DNA of 64,000 nucleotides from contig SADC01001182.1 in assembly GCA_004194705.1 (NCBI GenBank), positions 248,001-312,000 on the forward strand, in the 5' to 3' direction. The notes beneath the pieces were generated by a model that saw only the letters and a list, made by a program, of their open reading frames with translations, searched no databases and was not told the DNA's origin. Source of the stretch: Ditylenchus dipsaci. Taxonomy: Eukaryota; Nematoda; Chromadorea; Rhabditida; Anguinidae. The position numbers and the translations under genes were made by a program. Of the stretch, positions 26,801-46,230 are shown piece by piece (the stretch's first letter is position 1; each line of letters opens with the position of its first letter).

Positions 26801-28317
26801 GGCCTAGTTTTGTTAGAAACGTGGCGGAAAAATCCGTACAGAAGTCCAATGATCAAGGGAAAATTTTGAATTGGCGGGGACCACCGAATAGGAAGAGGTC
26901 AGGCCCTTTAATCTATATTCGTGAAGACTCAAAAATTTTGATATCGATCCCAAATTTTCCAAATTTCCCGGATCTTGACAAATAAACCAACCAGTCGGCT
27001 GATTAGAGAATAATGGATCTCACCCTTGATTTAACTCTGGACCTTTCTACACAAAATTATACGGTAAATTTTTTTATTTTTTAAGGCTATGAACATGCTA
27101 TGAACAGCCTGAGCGACCAATCTTGTACCAAAGTTTCTGAATGTTCATTAGACCACGCTAAAGTGGGGTTTATGTTGCGTGGGATTTTTTAACATTGTTG
27201 CATTGTTTTCTGAGCTGCATCTTTTAGTGATGATGGCTTATCTGGTAATACATCCATTGGCCAAGTTTTCACGCAGAATCGAAAAATGTTATCAGAATCA
27301 AAATACTTTCTGAAAAATCTTATGGGAAACATGAAAATTAACTGAAACATTCATACTGTATTTCCCCACATATCCTTTTTCTATTCGAAATCATGTTCTT
27401 GTCACTGTGCTTTTGGCTGCTTTTTCGTGACAGCTACTAGGCAACTTACCACTGATACGGTAGCTAAGACAGCAAGCTACATTTTGAGTGGTATATTGCC
27501 TAATACTATCTAAAAAGCGAAAACCATGACGTAAGCTATAACACAAGAATCCTAAAAAGGAACGTGAGGGAAATAAGGTATGAATGTTTCGGTCAATTTT
27601 TACGTTTTTCGTGAGATTTTTCAGAAAATATTTTGATTCTGATAACATTTTTTGATTCTGCGTGAAAACTTGGCCAATGGATGTATTACCAGATAAGCCA
27701 TTATCACTAAAAGATGCAGCTCAGAAAACAATGCAACAATATTCGAAATCCCACGCAACATAAACCCCACTTTAGCGTGGTCTAATGAACATTCAGAAAC
27801 TTTGGTACAAGATTGGTCGCTCAGGCTGTTCATAGCCTTAAAATTTACCGTGTAATTTTGTGTAGAAAGGTCCAGAGTTATATCAAGAGTGAGACCCCCC
27901 CCTTTAAGAGATAGCTGCTCATTTCGGTATCTTTTTTGTTTCATCGAATGCTAGGTTTTCAATTCAGCCAATTTTAAGCAAATTCGGCGCTAGTAAAGAA
28001 TTAAATAAATTTTTCGACTTTGTGTTAAAAATGCAATAAAAAGTGGTTCACCCCCCGTAGTTTTTCCCGTAAGGGGTGGCGTTCTTTTATAAAGTAGCGT
28101 TCTATTAGAGAGAATACACTAACTAACCAGCCAGTCCGATCATAGTAATCTGAGCTAATTGACAAAGCACGACCACAAAATCGAAATAGCGAAGACTCCT
28201 TTGTTGGATGGCTTGGAAATGTTGATCATCTGACAACTTGTCTGCATTAAAAAACACGTCCTTGCCATTTTGGAAAAATGCTGGAATAACAGATGCTCCA
28301 TTGGTTTTAAAAGTCAT
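23869..28317 (-). CDS. Cytochrome b561-like transmembrane protein
   Basis: Cytochrome b561 proteins carry electrons from ascorbate across endomembranes using two hemes. Exons (minus): 28317-28128, 24426-24089, 24040-23869; phases agree. Five membrane segments are visible: FDFVVVLCQLAQITMIGLA, NFHALLLTTAILF, GLLHTLTLLLTAGGIAVIV, SWLQLLIMIGQMVY and GITLFLLNVGFLLAGIVEY. The family block FCQGDGLLSLRLYRHEVKW (human 'FLQGDALLVYRVFRNEAK') is clear. Only two of four heme histidines remain (NFHA, LLHT): 'SLHSW' reads SQLSW, and 'PQHxxFG' reads VQRAAG. The sixth membrane segment is missing at the TAG stop. A GTAGGT donor overlaps that stop, so a further exon (possibly 23614-23530) cannot be excluded. 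It is either a divergent non-redox relative or a degenerating copy. The 3.7 kb intron contains a 1.66 kb element and several MITEs. Confidence 0.82.
24486..24738. mobile_element. TTAA MITE in b561-like intron
   Basis: TTAA at both ends, with termini AGGGGCATGCTCACCTGTT and AACAGGTGACCATGCCC. Internal inverted CTTGGTTTCTAACAAAAC/GTTTTGTTAGAAACTAAG segments are shared with copies at 7767, 26673 and 33160. Confidence 0.8.
25118..25385. repeat. Dispersed GC-rich hairpin module
   Basis: Unit: CCTACCGCATAAA, then GCATCCAGAGTCACTTTCGA, then a GC-rich hairpin (CCCCCTGCGCCC/GGGCGCAGGGGG) and CTTACCTTAGACA. Copies occur at 30178-30390, about 32790-33020 (inverted), 45340-45560, and in part at 9930-10000. 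In each the hairpin bases differ but still pair. Confidence 0.7.
25710..26105 (-). CDS. Unassigned ORF inside long-TIR element
   Basis: A 131-codon minus-strand frame with near-normal amino-acid composition (MPVRNQSSGAGGELGLN, then KGSRTIGFTLNKGKPEGHIQ). A second overlapping minus frame (25435-25800) is rich in Ser/Arg/Lys. Base composition is higher in GC than the flanks. It may be a transposase or accessory fragment of the surrounding element. No catalytic motif can be named, and a non-coding origin is possible. Confidence 0.25.
   Translation of the reverse strand: MSGEKSRACTQHLRTSALTNDLRFIAFESCLSDMPVRNQSSGAGGELGLNLTTTKKHRMYSVAYNKDYGHIQPDPKGSRTIGFTLNKGKPEGHIQTQVPIGAWVLFQISGVSPLMRSTFLWVQDKAAHWDN
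26673..26911. mobile_element. TTAA MITE
   Basis: TTAA at 26673-26676 and 26908-26911. Ends AGGGCCTGACCTCTTCCTA and TAGGAAGAGGTCAGGCCC are perfect inverted repeats, and the arms pair almost to the centre. Confidence 0.9.
27013..27905. repeat. 0.9 kb foldback with ~300 bp arms
   Basis: GGATCTCACCCTTGATTTAACTC... on the left returns as ...GAGTTATATCAAGAGTGAGACC on the right. The arms match over about 300 bp, including AAGTGGGGTTTATGTTGCGT. The open frame on the minus strand (27621-27944) is only the mirror of the arm and has no domain. Confidence 0.85.
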
Positions 28318-28714
28318 TAGTGTGAATTCAGCAAACTACTACCAAAAGAATAAATACTGCAAAATAAATTAAATCAAACAGAAAATACACAACACAATTT
28401 CATTTTTAGAAGTGGTGTTAGTGAAAAAAAGTGTGTGTTTGTGTGGGTAGCAATGCAAATATTAGCTGAAGGAAACATTCTCTGTCATCGAACTCACAGT
28501 TGGATGTGTCCACACCCCGAAACACTCTTATCAACTAGGGAAATAAATGCAGAGTGATTAATAATGCAACGAGTACTTTTTTAGGATGAAAAAATATGGG
28601 GCTAAATTAAACCTGAGCTCGAGCAGTCATTTTACCTTGTTTCCCCAAGGCAAAAAGTCAAATTTTGGTCGTTTATTGTCGAAATATGATTTTAAAATTT
28701 GACAAAAAAAAATT

Positions 28715-29908
28715 GGCGCTACTATGATATAGCCCCCCCCCCTAATCCATGTACCTACTATGATATACCCCGCCCCCAAACTCAAGATTTTTAGGAGTGG
28801 TCAAAAGTCATTTTTAAGTAATAATTTTGCTATAAAAAGACCAGAAAAGTAATTTTAAGAGGAATCAAGGGCTGTATTGGGAGGGGAAGGGACAAAACAG
28901 GGCCACTTCTATAGTGCCTATAAGTACCAAAGAGTACTAACTGTCTAAGCGTTGAAGGCACTGACAAACCAAGCCTGTTGTGGTGGACCGAAAAGTATAA
29001 GTACTCGACCTGATCAGGTCGTTCAGCCGGGTGGATGCCCAGGGTTGTCGTTTAATTTTGCATGGCTGAGCCTCTGGCTCGTAGCCACAGGCCGGATAAG
29101 GGGAGAATCCTTTTCGGCTTAAAATTACTTTTCTGGTCCTTTTATAGCAAAATTATTACTTAACATGGGAAGGACAGATTGTGATGTTGTGCGATCCTGA
29201 CTCAAAACTTCACGCTGAACACGATGGTGCGGGTCCTTTTTGCCTCAATGATGGGTCAAGTAGGTGAAAAAGGGTCCGGAAGGTAACAAGTTGTTGATGG
29301 TCAAAATCCAGCTGGATACCCATAGTTTTTCAATTGGTGCGGCATGATTGTCAAACTAGACCCATGCTTATAATACACTTAAATGACCGCCAGAAGTTCA
29401 GCTTTCTAATACTACAAAAGATATGCTGTTTTCATCAGTGAAGTATGGATAAATAACCACTTGTTTATTAGGGTAGGGATATTTAATATGTTCTAGTTTG
29501 ACTTTCTACAAGCCATAACTTTGTGCAGAGATAACATATAGCTGGATACTTGAAAGAAAAAAAAACAACCAGAATCTGACGGTTATTTGGCATGAAACCA
29601 CAGCAATATTTTGTCATACAACTGTGATGAATTGGACAAAATTAATAAACAAGTTGCGAGACGAATTTCCAGTAACTTTTTTTCTGCTGGTAAAACCCTT
29701 AATTTTTACTCCAGATTCGTGTTTAGCGTAGTCGATTTGCTTATAAAACGGCTTTAAAAATTTTAAAATTACTGCCAAATTTTGAATTCCGCTCAAGACA
29801 ATAAATATTCAAATTCGAAAATCAAATATTTATTGTCTTAAGCGGAATTCAAAGTTGGTATATCAAAGTAGGTCCAATTTTAGGGGGGGAGGTATATCAT
29901 AGTAGCGT
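28715..29908. mobile_element. GCGCTAC/poly-C element
   Basis: The left end GGCGCTACTATGATATAGC runs into a poly-C tract; the right end is a G tract followed by GGTATATCATAGTAGCG. The inner arms include GTAATAATTTTGCTATAAAA and its complement near 29150. It contains no gene. Confidence 0.7.
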
Positions 29909-30540
29909 CAAAAAATTGCTACTTTTATAGTCCCTCATACTCGGATTTTTGAAAAGTGACCCAAAATCACCTCCTGAACTTTTTTTCTGCTCAACACGAT
30001 AAGAGAAGTATTTCTAAACACTTTCTGAATCAAAAAATTTAAGTTTGTCAAAAAAAAATGCCTCCCACCCTCAGGCAAAAATGGTCCTTTTTGGATATTT
30101 CTTTTTTATCAATTTTTAGCTTTTTTAAGGTCAAATGAAGGTAAAAAGGATATACTTTGGACAGGTTTTTACTTTCTGGGGCCTACCGCATAAATAAACT
30201 TTGGTATGTTTTCATGCATCCAGAGCAACTTTCGAGTGATTTGTGTCTAAGGTATGTGGGTGTCACATCCGAGCCCCAAGCTCCCGAAGGGGGCGCAGGG
30301 GGATTGAGAGTGAAATATGCGTGCACTCACTCATTCCGAGCAAGAATCTTCATCAAAAATGCATGAAGAGACTTTTTGCCAAGCTCCCGAAAGAAAAATG
30401 TGATAAATCACATAAAAATGGGTGATTTCGGGTCACTTTTCAAAAAATTCGAGTATTCGGGAACTATAATATACCACAAGTTTATTTATTTTGCATTAGG
30501 AGTCTAAGGTAAAATGGCTGCTGTGGCTCGGGTTCAACTA

Positions 30541-30707
30541 CAGTCCTCGATTTAGTGAAGCTCCCGGGGACCCAAAAACATACACTAAATCGAAGGTATA
30601 GTTACCTATATTTTAAAGGAAATTAACCAAATCGTATACAAATAATATATATATATATACTAAATCAAGAGTTGTACTAAAATTAATGACTAAATCGAGA
30701 GTGGAAT
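30541..30707. repeat. Degenerate TA-type MITE
   Basis: TA|CAGTCCTCGATTTAGTG at the left and CTAAATCGAGAGTGGA at the right are imperfect ends of the CAGTCNACTCTCGA family, with TATATATATA inside. Confidence 0.5.
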
Positions 30708-30818
30708 CCAATCCAAATAAAGAAGTCCTTAAGCTCATCGGTGTTGAAAAAAAAACAAAAAGCACACAATAAACCGAAAGCACTTGAGATCTACGTAACT
30801 TAGCATTACTAAATTCAG

Positions 30819-30962
30819 ATGTCTATGGTAGATGAAATTACAATCAAGTTTGTTCTTTGCCACTTTGTGTGTTCTCTGTTACGAACAGTAACTAGATCTC
30901 TTGGTGGACGAAATGTTTGGAGTTTGAAACATTTTGACAGTGAAGAATCTCAGGAAGTGTCA
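30819..30962 (+). CDS. Isolated exon, possible upstream exon of PEX6
   Basis: A 48-codon block beginning MSMVDEITIKFVLCHFVCSL and ending ESQEVSDFY. It is preceded by a clean acceptor (ACTAAATTCAG) and followed by AG|GTTAGA. The donor phase (2) is exactly what the first assigned PEX6 exon at 35978 requires. If joined, the intron would be 5 kb and filled by nested elements (31018-34440). Similarity of this block to PEX6 N-terminal regions is not evident to me, so the link rests on phase and strand only. Confidence 0.4.
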
Positions 30963-32235
30963 GACTTTTACAGGTTAGAAAAGGCACAGGATAAAAGAGT
31001 GTAATATCATAAGTATACAGGATGTTTCAAGAAATTCGCTAGTTTCGAAATGGCCATAACTATTTTTATATGACATTTTTCAAAATTTTGTTTTTGCCAA
31101 TCGATTTTCTCTCCGACAATATTTTTTAGCGTACAATGTCAAAAACACGATTTTTGGTTGGACGAATATGTGATTTCGGCCTTGCCCATACGAAGGCCGT
31201 GCACAGACAGGGGACCAAGCGAAAATTGTGTTTTTGATATCATACAAGGTGTTTCAAGGAATTCTTCCTTTTTTAAAGGAGGACGAAAAAATGTTGGAGT
31301 TGGGGTATTTTTCAAAAACATTGAGATTTTGTTATGTCTAGTAGAAAAGTTTTTTTCAATATTTTATTCAATATTTTTTTCTAATTGGCAGACTTTCAAT
31401 TCCACCCGAAGATTCTTCACAAAAATCGGCATTATCGGACAATTTTTTTTCATATTTTTGCCTTGGTTCCCCTGTAGTTGCAATCATTCGTGTGTCTTAG
31501 TCTTACTTATAATTTAGTCAACGACAAAATTCACCAGAACTGCAGAAATCAAGCGTTTGAAATTCGAGAAAGTCACAACATGCCCGCACGATGAGCTTGA
31601 TAATTTGCAAGACTTCCAGTGCCCGTCCATTCTCCTCCACTACAACTGCTGCTTGAAAGTTTTCGGCTCATAGAGGGCTTACCGTGAAGACAATGTTGGC
31701 CACCATGCATCGGAACACAACTCGTCCGGCTGAGAGGAAATCGGTGGCGATGTACGAAAAAGTTTCTCCAAGGCACGCGGCAGGGAAAGGCTTGTCACAA
31801 TGAAAGAAGTCGTAGACCAGGGATAGAAGCGCAAGATCGTCGAGAGAGCCGTGAAACGAAAGCTGCAACATGGACACGGGACACCAGATGAAGATGATGT
31901 AGAGCTGGAAGAAGAATATTATTTCAACGAGGACGAGTTGCTTGGTCGATTACAAGCACTAGGGCTACTGATGACGAGGAACAGGCGGACGAAGAAGAAG
32001 CGGAAGAGATGGATGGATAAATAGAGTATTAATTGCGTGTGTATTATTATTTGTGATAAAGTGTTAGAGTGTTAGACTAAGACACATGAAAGATTCCAAC
32101 CATAGAGGGAACCAAGGCAAAAATATGAAAAAAAAATTTGTCCAATAATGCCGATTTTTGTGAAGAATCTTCGGGCGGAATTGAAAATCTGCCAATTAGA
32201 AAAAAATATTGAATAAAATATTTAAAAAAACTTTT

Positions 32236-32497
32236 CGACGCTACTCTTTTTTAACCACCCCCCCCCAAAAGCTACTCGGTTTTAACCCCCCCCCCCCCTT
32301 CCCCCAATAATTTTTCAGGTACCCCAAAAACCAATGTTTTGAAAGATGCTGAAATTAGTACGGGTTGTCCTGAACCTAATGAATAGGCATCGAAGCCTTG
32401 TTAAGCCTTATTTCTAAGCCTAAAAATTATTGGGGGAGGGGTTGATGAACCGAGTTGGTGTTTTGGAGGGGGGGGGGTGTTAAAACCGAGTAGCGCC
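32236..32497. mobile_element. GCGCTAC/poly-C element
   Basis: The left end GACGCTACTCTTTTTTAACC is followed by C tracts. The right end is a G tract, then GTTAAAACCGAGTAGCGCC. Arms pair through AATAATTTTTCAGG/CCTAAAAATTATT. Confidence 0.7.
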
Positions 32498-32589
32498 AAC
32501 TAGACATAACAAAATCTCAATTTTATTGAAAAATATTTTTTCGTCCTCCTTTAAATGGCTACAGCTTTTTTCGGCCAAATTTTGGCATA

Positions 32590-33440
32590 TGCTTCTCGCC
32601 CAAAAACGCCCGGAATCATCTTTTTTTAACGTTTTAGCTACTGAAACATGCTTAAACATGTTCTTAGGTGGCGGTCGACACTTTTTGGCAAAAAAGTGTT
32701 GACCAAAATATGACTAATGGCCTTGGACCAAGGTAAACCACCTTTTTCATGGTATTCTACCGCGTTTCGGTCACTGGAGCTAGGCAAAAAGAGCCTCTAT
32801 AAACATTTTATGATCAAGTGTCTTGCTCGGAAGCATGTCTAAGGTAAATGAGTGCGCGCATTTCTAACTCTCAAGCCCCTTGCGACCCCTTCGGGGCGTA
32901 AGGGCTTGGTGGCTTGGAGTTGCACACACACATACCTTAGACACAAATCACTCGAAAGTGACTCTGGATGCATGAAAAAGCATGCATACTAGAGTTTATT
33001 TATGCGGTAGGTCCCAGTTAAAGCCATCTTTTTAGGTGTTTGTGGGGTATCCGCCTACCCTTTAAAGTTGAATTACCTTGGTGCCCCAAGGCAAAAAGTC
33101 AAATTTCGGTCAAAAATTTGTTTTGCTAAAAAGTGTCCACCGCCACCGAAAAACATGTTTTAAAGGGCCATTGCCACCTGTTTTGAATTGTCCCCCGCCA
33201 ATTCAAATTTTTTTGCCTAATCATTCAACTTCTGTACGGATTTTTCAGCTCGGTTTCTAACAAAACAAGGCCTAGAATTTAATTTTAGGTACGGTTTTGT
33301 TAGAAACGAAGTTGAAAAATTCGTACATAAATCCAACGACAAAGAAAAAAATTTGAATTGGGGACAACCGTTTTCGGAGACGGCAATGGCCCTTTAAGCA
33401 TGCTAAAACGTCAAAAAAGATGATTCCGGGCGTTTTTGAG
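32590..33440. mobile_element. Long-TIR element carrying a nested MITE
   Basis: The arms include CTACTGAAACATG...GGTGGCGGTCGACACTTTTT on the left and AAAAAGTGTCCACCGCCACC on the right. The right arm is interrupted by the TTAA MITE at 33160-33397: CATGTTTTAA before it and TTAAGCATGCTAAAACG after it rejoin into the left-arm sequence. This orders the two insertions in time. Confidence 0.7.
33160..33397. mobile_element. TTAA MITE nested in another element
   Basis: TTAA on both sides, with termini AGGGCCATTGCCACCTGTTT and GGAGACGGCAATGGCCC. Internal inverted GGTTTCTAACAAAAC/GTTTTGTTAGAAACG segments. Confidence 0.85.
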
Positions 33441-34740
33441 CGAGAAGTATATACCACAATTTAGCCCTTTTCCATAGACAGTTTTTTAAATTTCTGTTTT
33501 CGTTAATTGTTTTCCATTGACGGGCAATTTTGTTTGGTATACAATGTAAAAAACACCATTTTTCACTTGGTCCCCATTTTACGCCACCCTCGATTATATG
33601 CCACCTTAGATAAAAACTTTCTCTTGTAATTTACTATCAATTTTACGCCAATGGCGAGAAATCCTGACAAGAATATACTGAAAAGAATAAATTTGGAAAC
33701 TTATTTCGCCACTTATTTCTTTACCACATATTTCTGAACATTTAAAACTCTTTCTTGTGTTTTAAACCACTTTTTCAATTCTAAGTGTGACGAGACTATG
33801 GGGTGGTGATTAAAAAATTTCGAACCTCGAGTTTTGATTCACATGTTTGGTTGGAACATTTTAATCTGTCACGTGGCCACTTTCGAGTCGATCCAAACAA
33901 CTAGATTATTCCAGACAGATAGATCCAATTAATTAGATTTATCCACATTGGAGTCACTAAAATTTTTGCATCAAGCTTGTAATAATCGATTTTAAACAGA
34001 TGCAGTCAATACAGTCAACGATCTTTGCAACGGATCTCAATAAAAGAAAAGAATACCTACATCACGTGTCCGTTATTTAGAAGGTAGACTGTAAATCGAA
34101 TTCATACATTTGTTTCAATCAATCATTCATAATCGACTATAAAGAGGTGGGTAGAATTGGCTTAACCAAAATTTAACTGTACCCTAGATTATACGCCACT
34201 CTCGATTTTCCATTACTTCAGGGTTCGAAATCGTCCTTTTTAAAAGATTTGTCCTTTTTTCGGGACCCGAAATCTTTTTTATTTTTGAAGTTTTTAGTTA
34301 AAATCTTTTTTTCGCTTTGAAATAGCAATAAGCACTGGATAATGAAAAAATCTTTTTTACCCAAATGTCCTTTTTTCGAATTTTTTCATTACGAACTCTG
34401 CGTTACTCGAGAGTGGACTGTATGGCCATTTCAAAACAAGCGGATTTCTTGAAACACGCTGTAAATTAATCGTTTAGACCACTTTAAACAAATTGCTAAT
34501 ACAGAAATTTCGCCATTTACAAGTAGCACAGGCAGTGTTCCAGAAACCAAAAAATGCAGCCCATAATGGGACATGGGCATTTCGCGAAAGAATATCATTT
34601 CCTTGAAAGTTCGTTTCCCCGAAAGCATCTTTATGTTATAATTTCGCTATAACTACCCTTTTGAGGTTTAGGCCTTAGGCAGGGTAAGCCAGCGTATATT
34701 GGCCGGGACTAAAAAATGTCTTACGAGCGAGACTCTTGAA

Positions 34741-35121
34741 CAGGCCTGTGCACGGCCGAAAACGGGCCGAAGCGGGCCCTGGATTTTCTCTGACTTTTTT
34801 CAGACTTTTTAGAAAAAAGTTTATACCATCTGATAGCTAAGATTTCAGGCTACAAAATGCTCTTTTCGGCCGGGTTTGAAATTTTTTTTGACCAACGGGC
34901 CGGCTTTTGCTCGAAAAACCACGTTTTTTTGAAAAAAGGTGTTTTTTGACAAAAAGCCGGCCCGTTGGTCAAAAAAAATTTCAAACCCGGCCGGAAAAGA
35001 GCATTTTGTAGCCTGAAATCTTAGCTATCAGATGGTATGAACTTTTTTACGAAAAGTCTGAAAAAAGTCAGAGAAAATCCAGGGCCCGCTTCGGCCCGTT
35101 TTCGGCCCGTGCACAGGCCTG
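34741..35121. mobile_element. hAT-like foldback, 8-bp target duplication
   Basis: CTCTTGAA at 34733-34740 is repeated at 35122-35129. The element begins CAGGCCTGTGCACGGCC, ends with the exact complement, and is almost wholly palindromic (arms ~175 bp, ~30 bp loop). An 8-bp duplication with CAG...CTG ends is the hAT pattern. It has no gene. Confidence 0.88.
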
Positions 35122-35977
35122 CTCTTGAACGAAAAACCATACATGTGCTCCTTTTGACTTAATAAAAAAATTTCGGGAAACGATAATTTCGGGGAAGTGA
35201 TTTTTTGGGGAAATGATACATACCGACTAAGGTTGTGAAATGACCGGTCATTTAATAATATGTCATTTGACCTGTCAAATGACAGCAAATGACCAAATTT
35301 CGGTAATTTAATCAATTTACCAAAATTACCAATATATTTTTGCTGAAGTGCTCAATGAATTGATTTTTGGTTGTTGTGTAGTTTTGCCGCCGTTATTTTT
35401 TATTTTCCGCGTCATTCTTGCACTCTTCGTGTAAATTTTCAAATGAATGACTTTGTTATTACCCGAAATAAGAGAAATGTGGCGATTTTCACACCCCGGC
35501 GCCTAGAAATCGCCAAGTTGTGACGAGCGAAAAAACCGGACTCGAAAATTTAGCAACGACACCCGCGGTAGATATGCCTTTGTGCATACGCCATACACAT
35601 TTTGTCCCAATCGGCTTCTTGAAAATAAATAGTCTCCTGTGCTGCTTAGCATATCAACAACCAGCCGAAGAATTTTGACTGATGGTAGTGATTAAGATAA
35701 TAGAATTTGGTGTTCTCTCCTCAAAATTTAATCGCTGAGAATTTAATCTCAAGAGTTTACCATTGAAATATTGGCGTTGCAGAAACGACACGCAAGCTGA
35801 AACAAACCAAACATTAGAAGATTTTTCACCAAGACGCAACCAAAGCCTTACAGACAATTAGAAAAAAATTATTCGTGATCTTCTGGAGCTCTTGTAAAAA
35901 TTTAATTTACGCTTGTCGTTGTGATACGACAAAAATTTAAATTTATTTACAAGATTTCCGCAAAAATCTTGTTTTAG

Positions 35978-44407
<8,430 letters not shown>

Positions 44408-44856
44408 TAATAAACTAAATTGCCGGCATAGCAGCGAAGAACAACATGGTTGCATGTAAAGGATATAACTGTTTGAGTGCCCTTAAAAAAAATAAATTTT
44501 TTGATTTAGATAGAAAAAAATTACATGTAGAAAATATTAATAGCCTTTTTGAGTGAGAAGACATGAAAAAACCTTCGCATAAGGTCATTTAAATCAACAT
44601 AAAAAATTCAAAATATGCCCATGGCATACCTTAGGTGGCGATATTACCCCAGGTGGCGGTATCTGGGCCTAATATCTAGGTTGTCGTACCCAGGTGTCCG
44701 AGTAGTGGTAATCAATTTTTTTGTTTCTCTTTCTCTACCAGAGGCCGGAAGTTGAGGGATTTGCATGCCTTCGAAGAATTAATCGAAAGGATAGCATAGG
44801 TCTGATGGTTGCTGGGCTGCGATACCAAGATAATTTATTTGTGATAAGGAGATGGC

Positions 44857-45776
44857 GGCGCTACTGGCTTATAACCACCCCCCCCCCAAAACAGCTACTT
44901 TCTTAAACCCCCCCCCTCCCCCCAATCCTCGGACCTACTGGCTTATACCCCCCCCCAAAAATCAAGTTTTTTTCAGAGTGTCTGAAAATCATTTTTAAGT
45001 AATAATTTTGTCGTAAAAAGGCTAGAAAAGCAATTTAAAAGGGATTATGGGCTGTATTGGGAGGGGAAGGGACAAAACAGGGGCCACTTCTATAGTGCCT
45101 ATAAGTACCAAAGAGTATTAATTCTCTGAGCAGTAAAGGCGCTTTCAAACCCAGCCACTTGTGGTGCACGCAAAAGTATAAGTACTCGAGCTGATCAGAC
45201 CGATCAGCCGGGTGGATCCTGGTGGTTGTCCTTTAACTTTTGAATGGCTGAGCCTCTGGCTCGTAGCCCCAGGCCTGAAGAGGGGGGAAACGCTTTTCGG
45301 CGAAAAATCAAAGATGTTGAACATGGTTTTGAATAATGGGGCCTACCGCATAAATGAACTTTGGTATGCATGCTTCTTCATGCATCCAGAGTCACTTTCG
45401 AGTGATTTGTGTCTAAGGTATGTGGGTGTGCGCATCTCAACTCCAAGCCCCCAAGCCCCAGAAGGGGTCTTGAGAGTTAGAGATGCGCGCACTCACTTAC
45501 CTTAGACATGATTCCGAGAAGTACACTTGATCATAAAATGCATATAGAGTCTCTTTTGCCACGACCCATGTTGAAAAACATGGTAAGACAGCCGAAGAAT
45601 GGCCAAAAAATTGACTAAAAAGTGGCCCCCTATTGTTCCCTTCCCCTCCAATACAGCCCATAATCCCTTTAAAATTGCTTTTCTAGCCTTTTTACGACAA
45701 AATTATTACTTAAAAATGATTTTTAGATACTCTGAAAAACTTGATTTTGGGGGGGGGGGGTATAAGCCAGTAGGGT
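44857..45776. mobile_element. GCGCTAC/poly-C element
   Basis: The left end GGCGCTACTGGCTTATAACC is followed by C tracts. The right end is a G tract, then TATAAGCCAGTAGGGTC. The inner arms (AAGTAATAATTTTGTCGTAA and complement) match those of 28715-29908, but the terminal 'TGGCTTATA' block differs. It contains a copy of the GC-rich hairpin module (45340-45560). Confidence 0.7.
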
Positions 45777-46087
45777 CGAGATGGCAGTGTCACCAATGTG
45801 TCACTAAATATGATTTTCTTACCTTTATGAGTTTGGGGACATGTTTGAGTCTCTTCTATCATATGTTGGCCTACCCTGCGCCTAAGCCTGAGCCAAAATA
45901 AAATGTGGGCCGAACTGTCCAATCGTCTGTTTTAGGGACTAAATGATTCGAGAAGACTTCTCCGGAGACGAAAAGACCAAAAAATATGCGGCCGGCGTAA
46001 AAAGTGGGTGGGTATTTAAATAAATTGATATTCTGAAGTCAAAAAATGTTCTATCTATTGTGTAAGAAAAAAATTGTATTTTCATAT

Positions 46088-46230
46088 GAATTGGGAACTA
46101 TTGTCCCTTTTATACGAGCCGGGAACTATCGGTCATTTTAAATAGGCCGAGAACTATTGTCCCTTTTATATAGGTCAGGAACCATCGGCCGCCGAGTACT
46201 ATCAGCGCTGGGAACTATTGGCCGTATCTG
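46088..46230. repeat. Tandem GGGAACTATTGTCCC array
   Basis: About five degenerate units of GGGAACTATTGTCCCTTTTA. It ends next to AATAGAGAAAATACG, a fragment of the CCGTATTTTCTCTA family end. Confidence 0.7.

Larger units (their letters stand above)
31018..34440. mobile_element. Nested foldback complex
   Basis: The outer ends CAGGATGTTTCAAGAAATTC (31018) and GATTTCTTGAAACACGCTG (34445-34463) face each other. Inside, 31262-31345 pairs with 32510-32575 (TTAAAGGAGGACGAAAAAAT / ATTTTTTCGTCCTCCTTTAA). 31345-31500 pairs with 32080-32230. In the centre (31560-32030) is a GC-richer tract open on both strands, whose plus frame ends in acidic then basic residues (ELEEEYYFNEDELLGRLQAL). That composition could be a transposase C terminus but is unassigned. 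The poly-C element 32236-32497 and the CCTTGGTCCCC element 32590-33440 are later insertions. Confidence 0.55.

Noticed and set aside
35654..35857. Possible upstream PEX6 or opposite-strand exon
   Set aside because: Both strands look partly coding and both have weak splice sites; nothing aligns convincingly to PEX6, so no feature was called.
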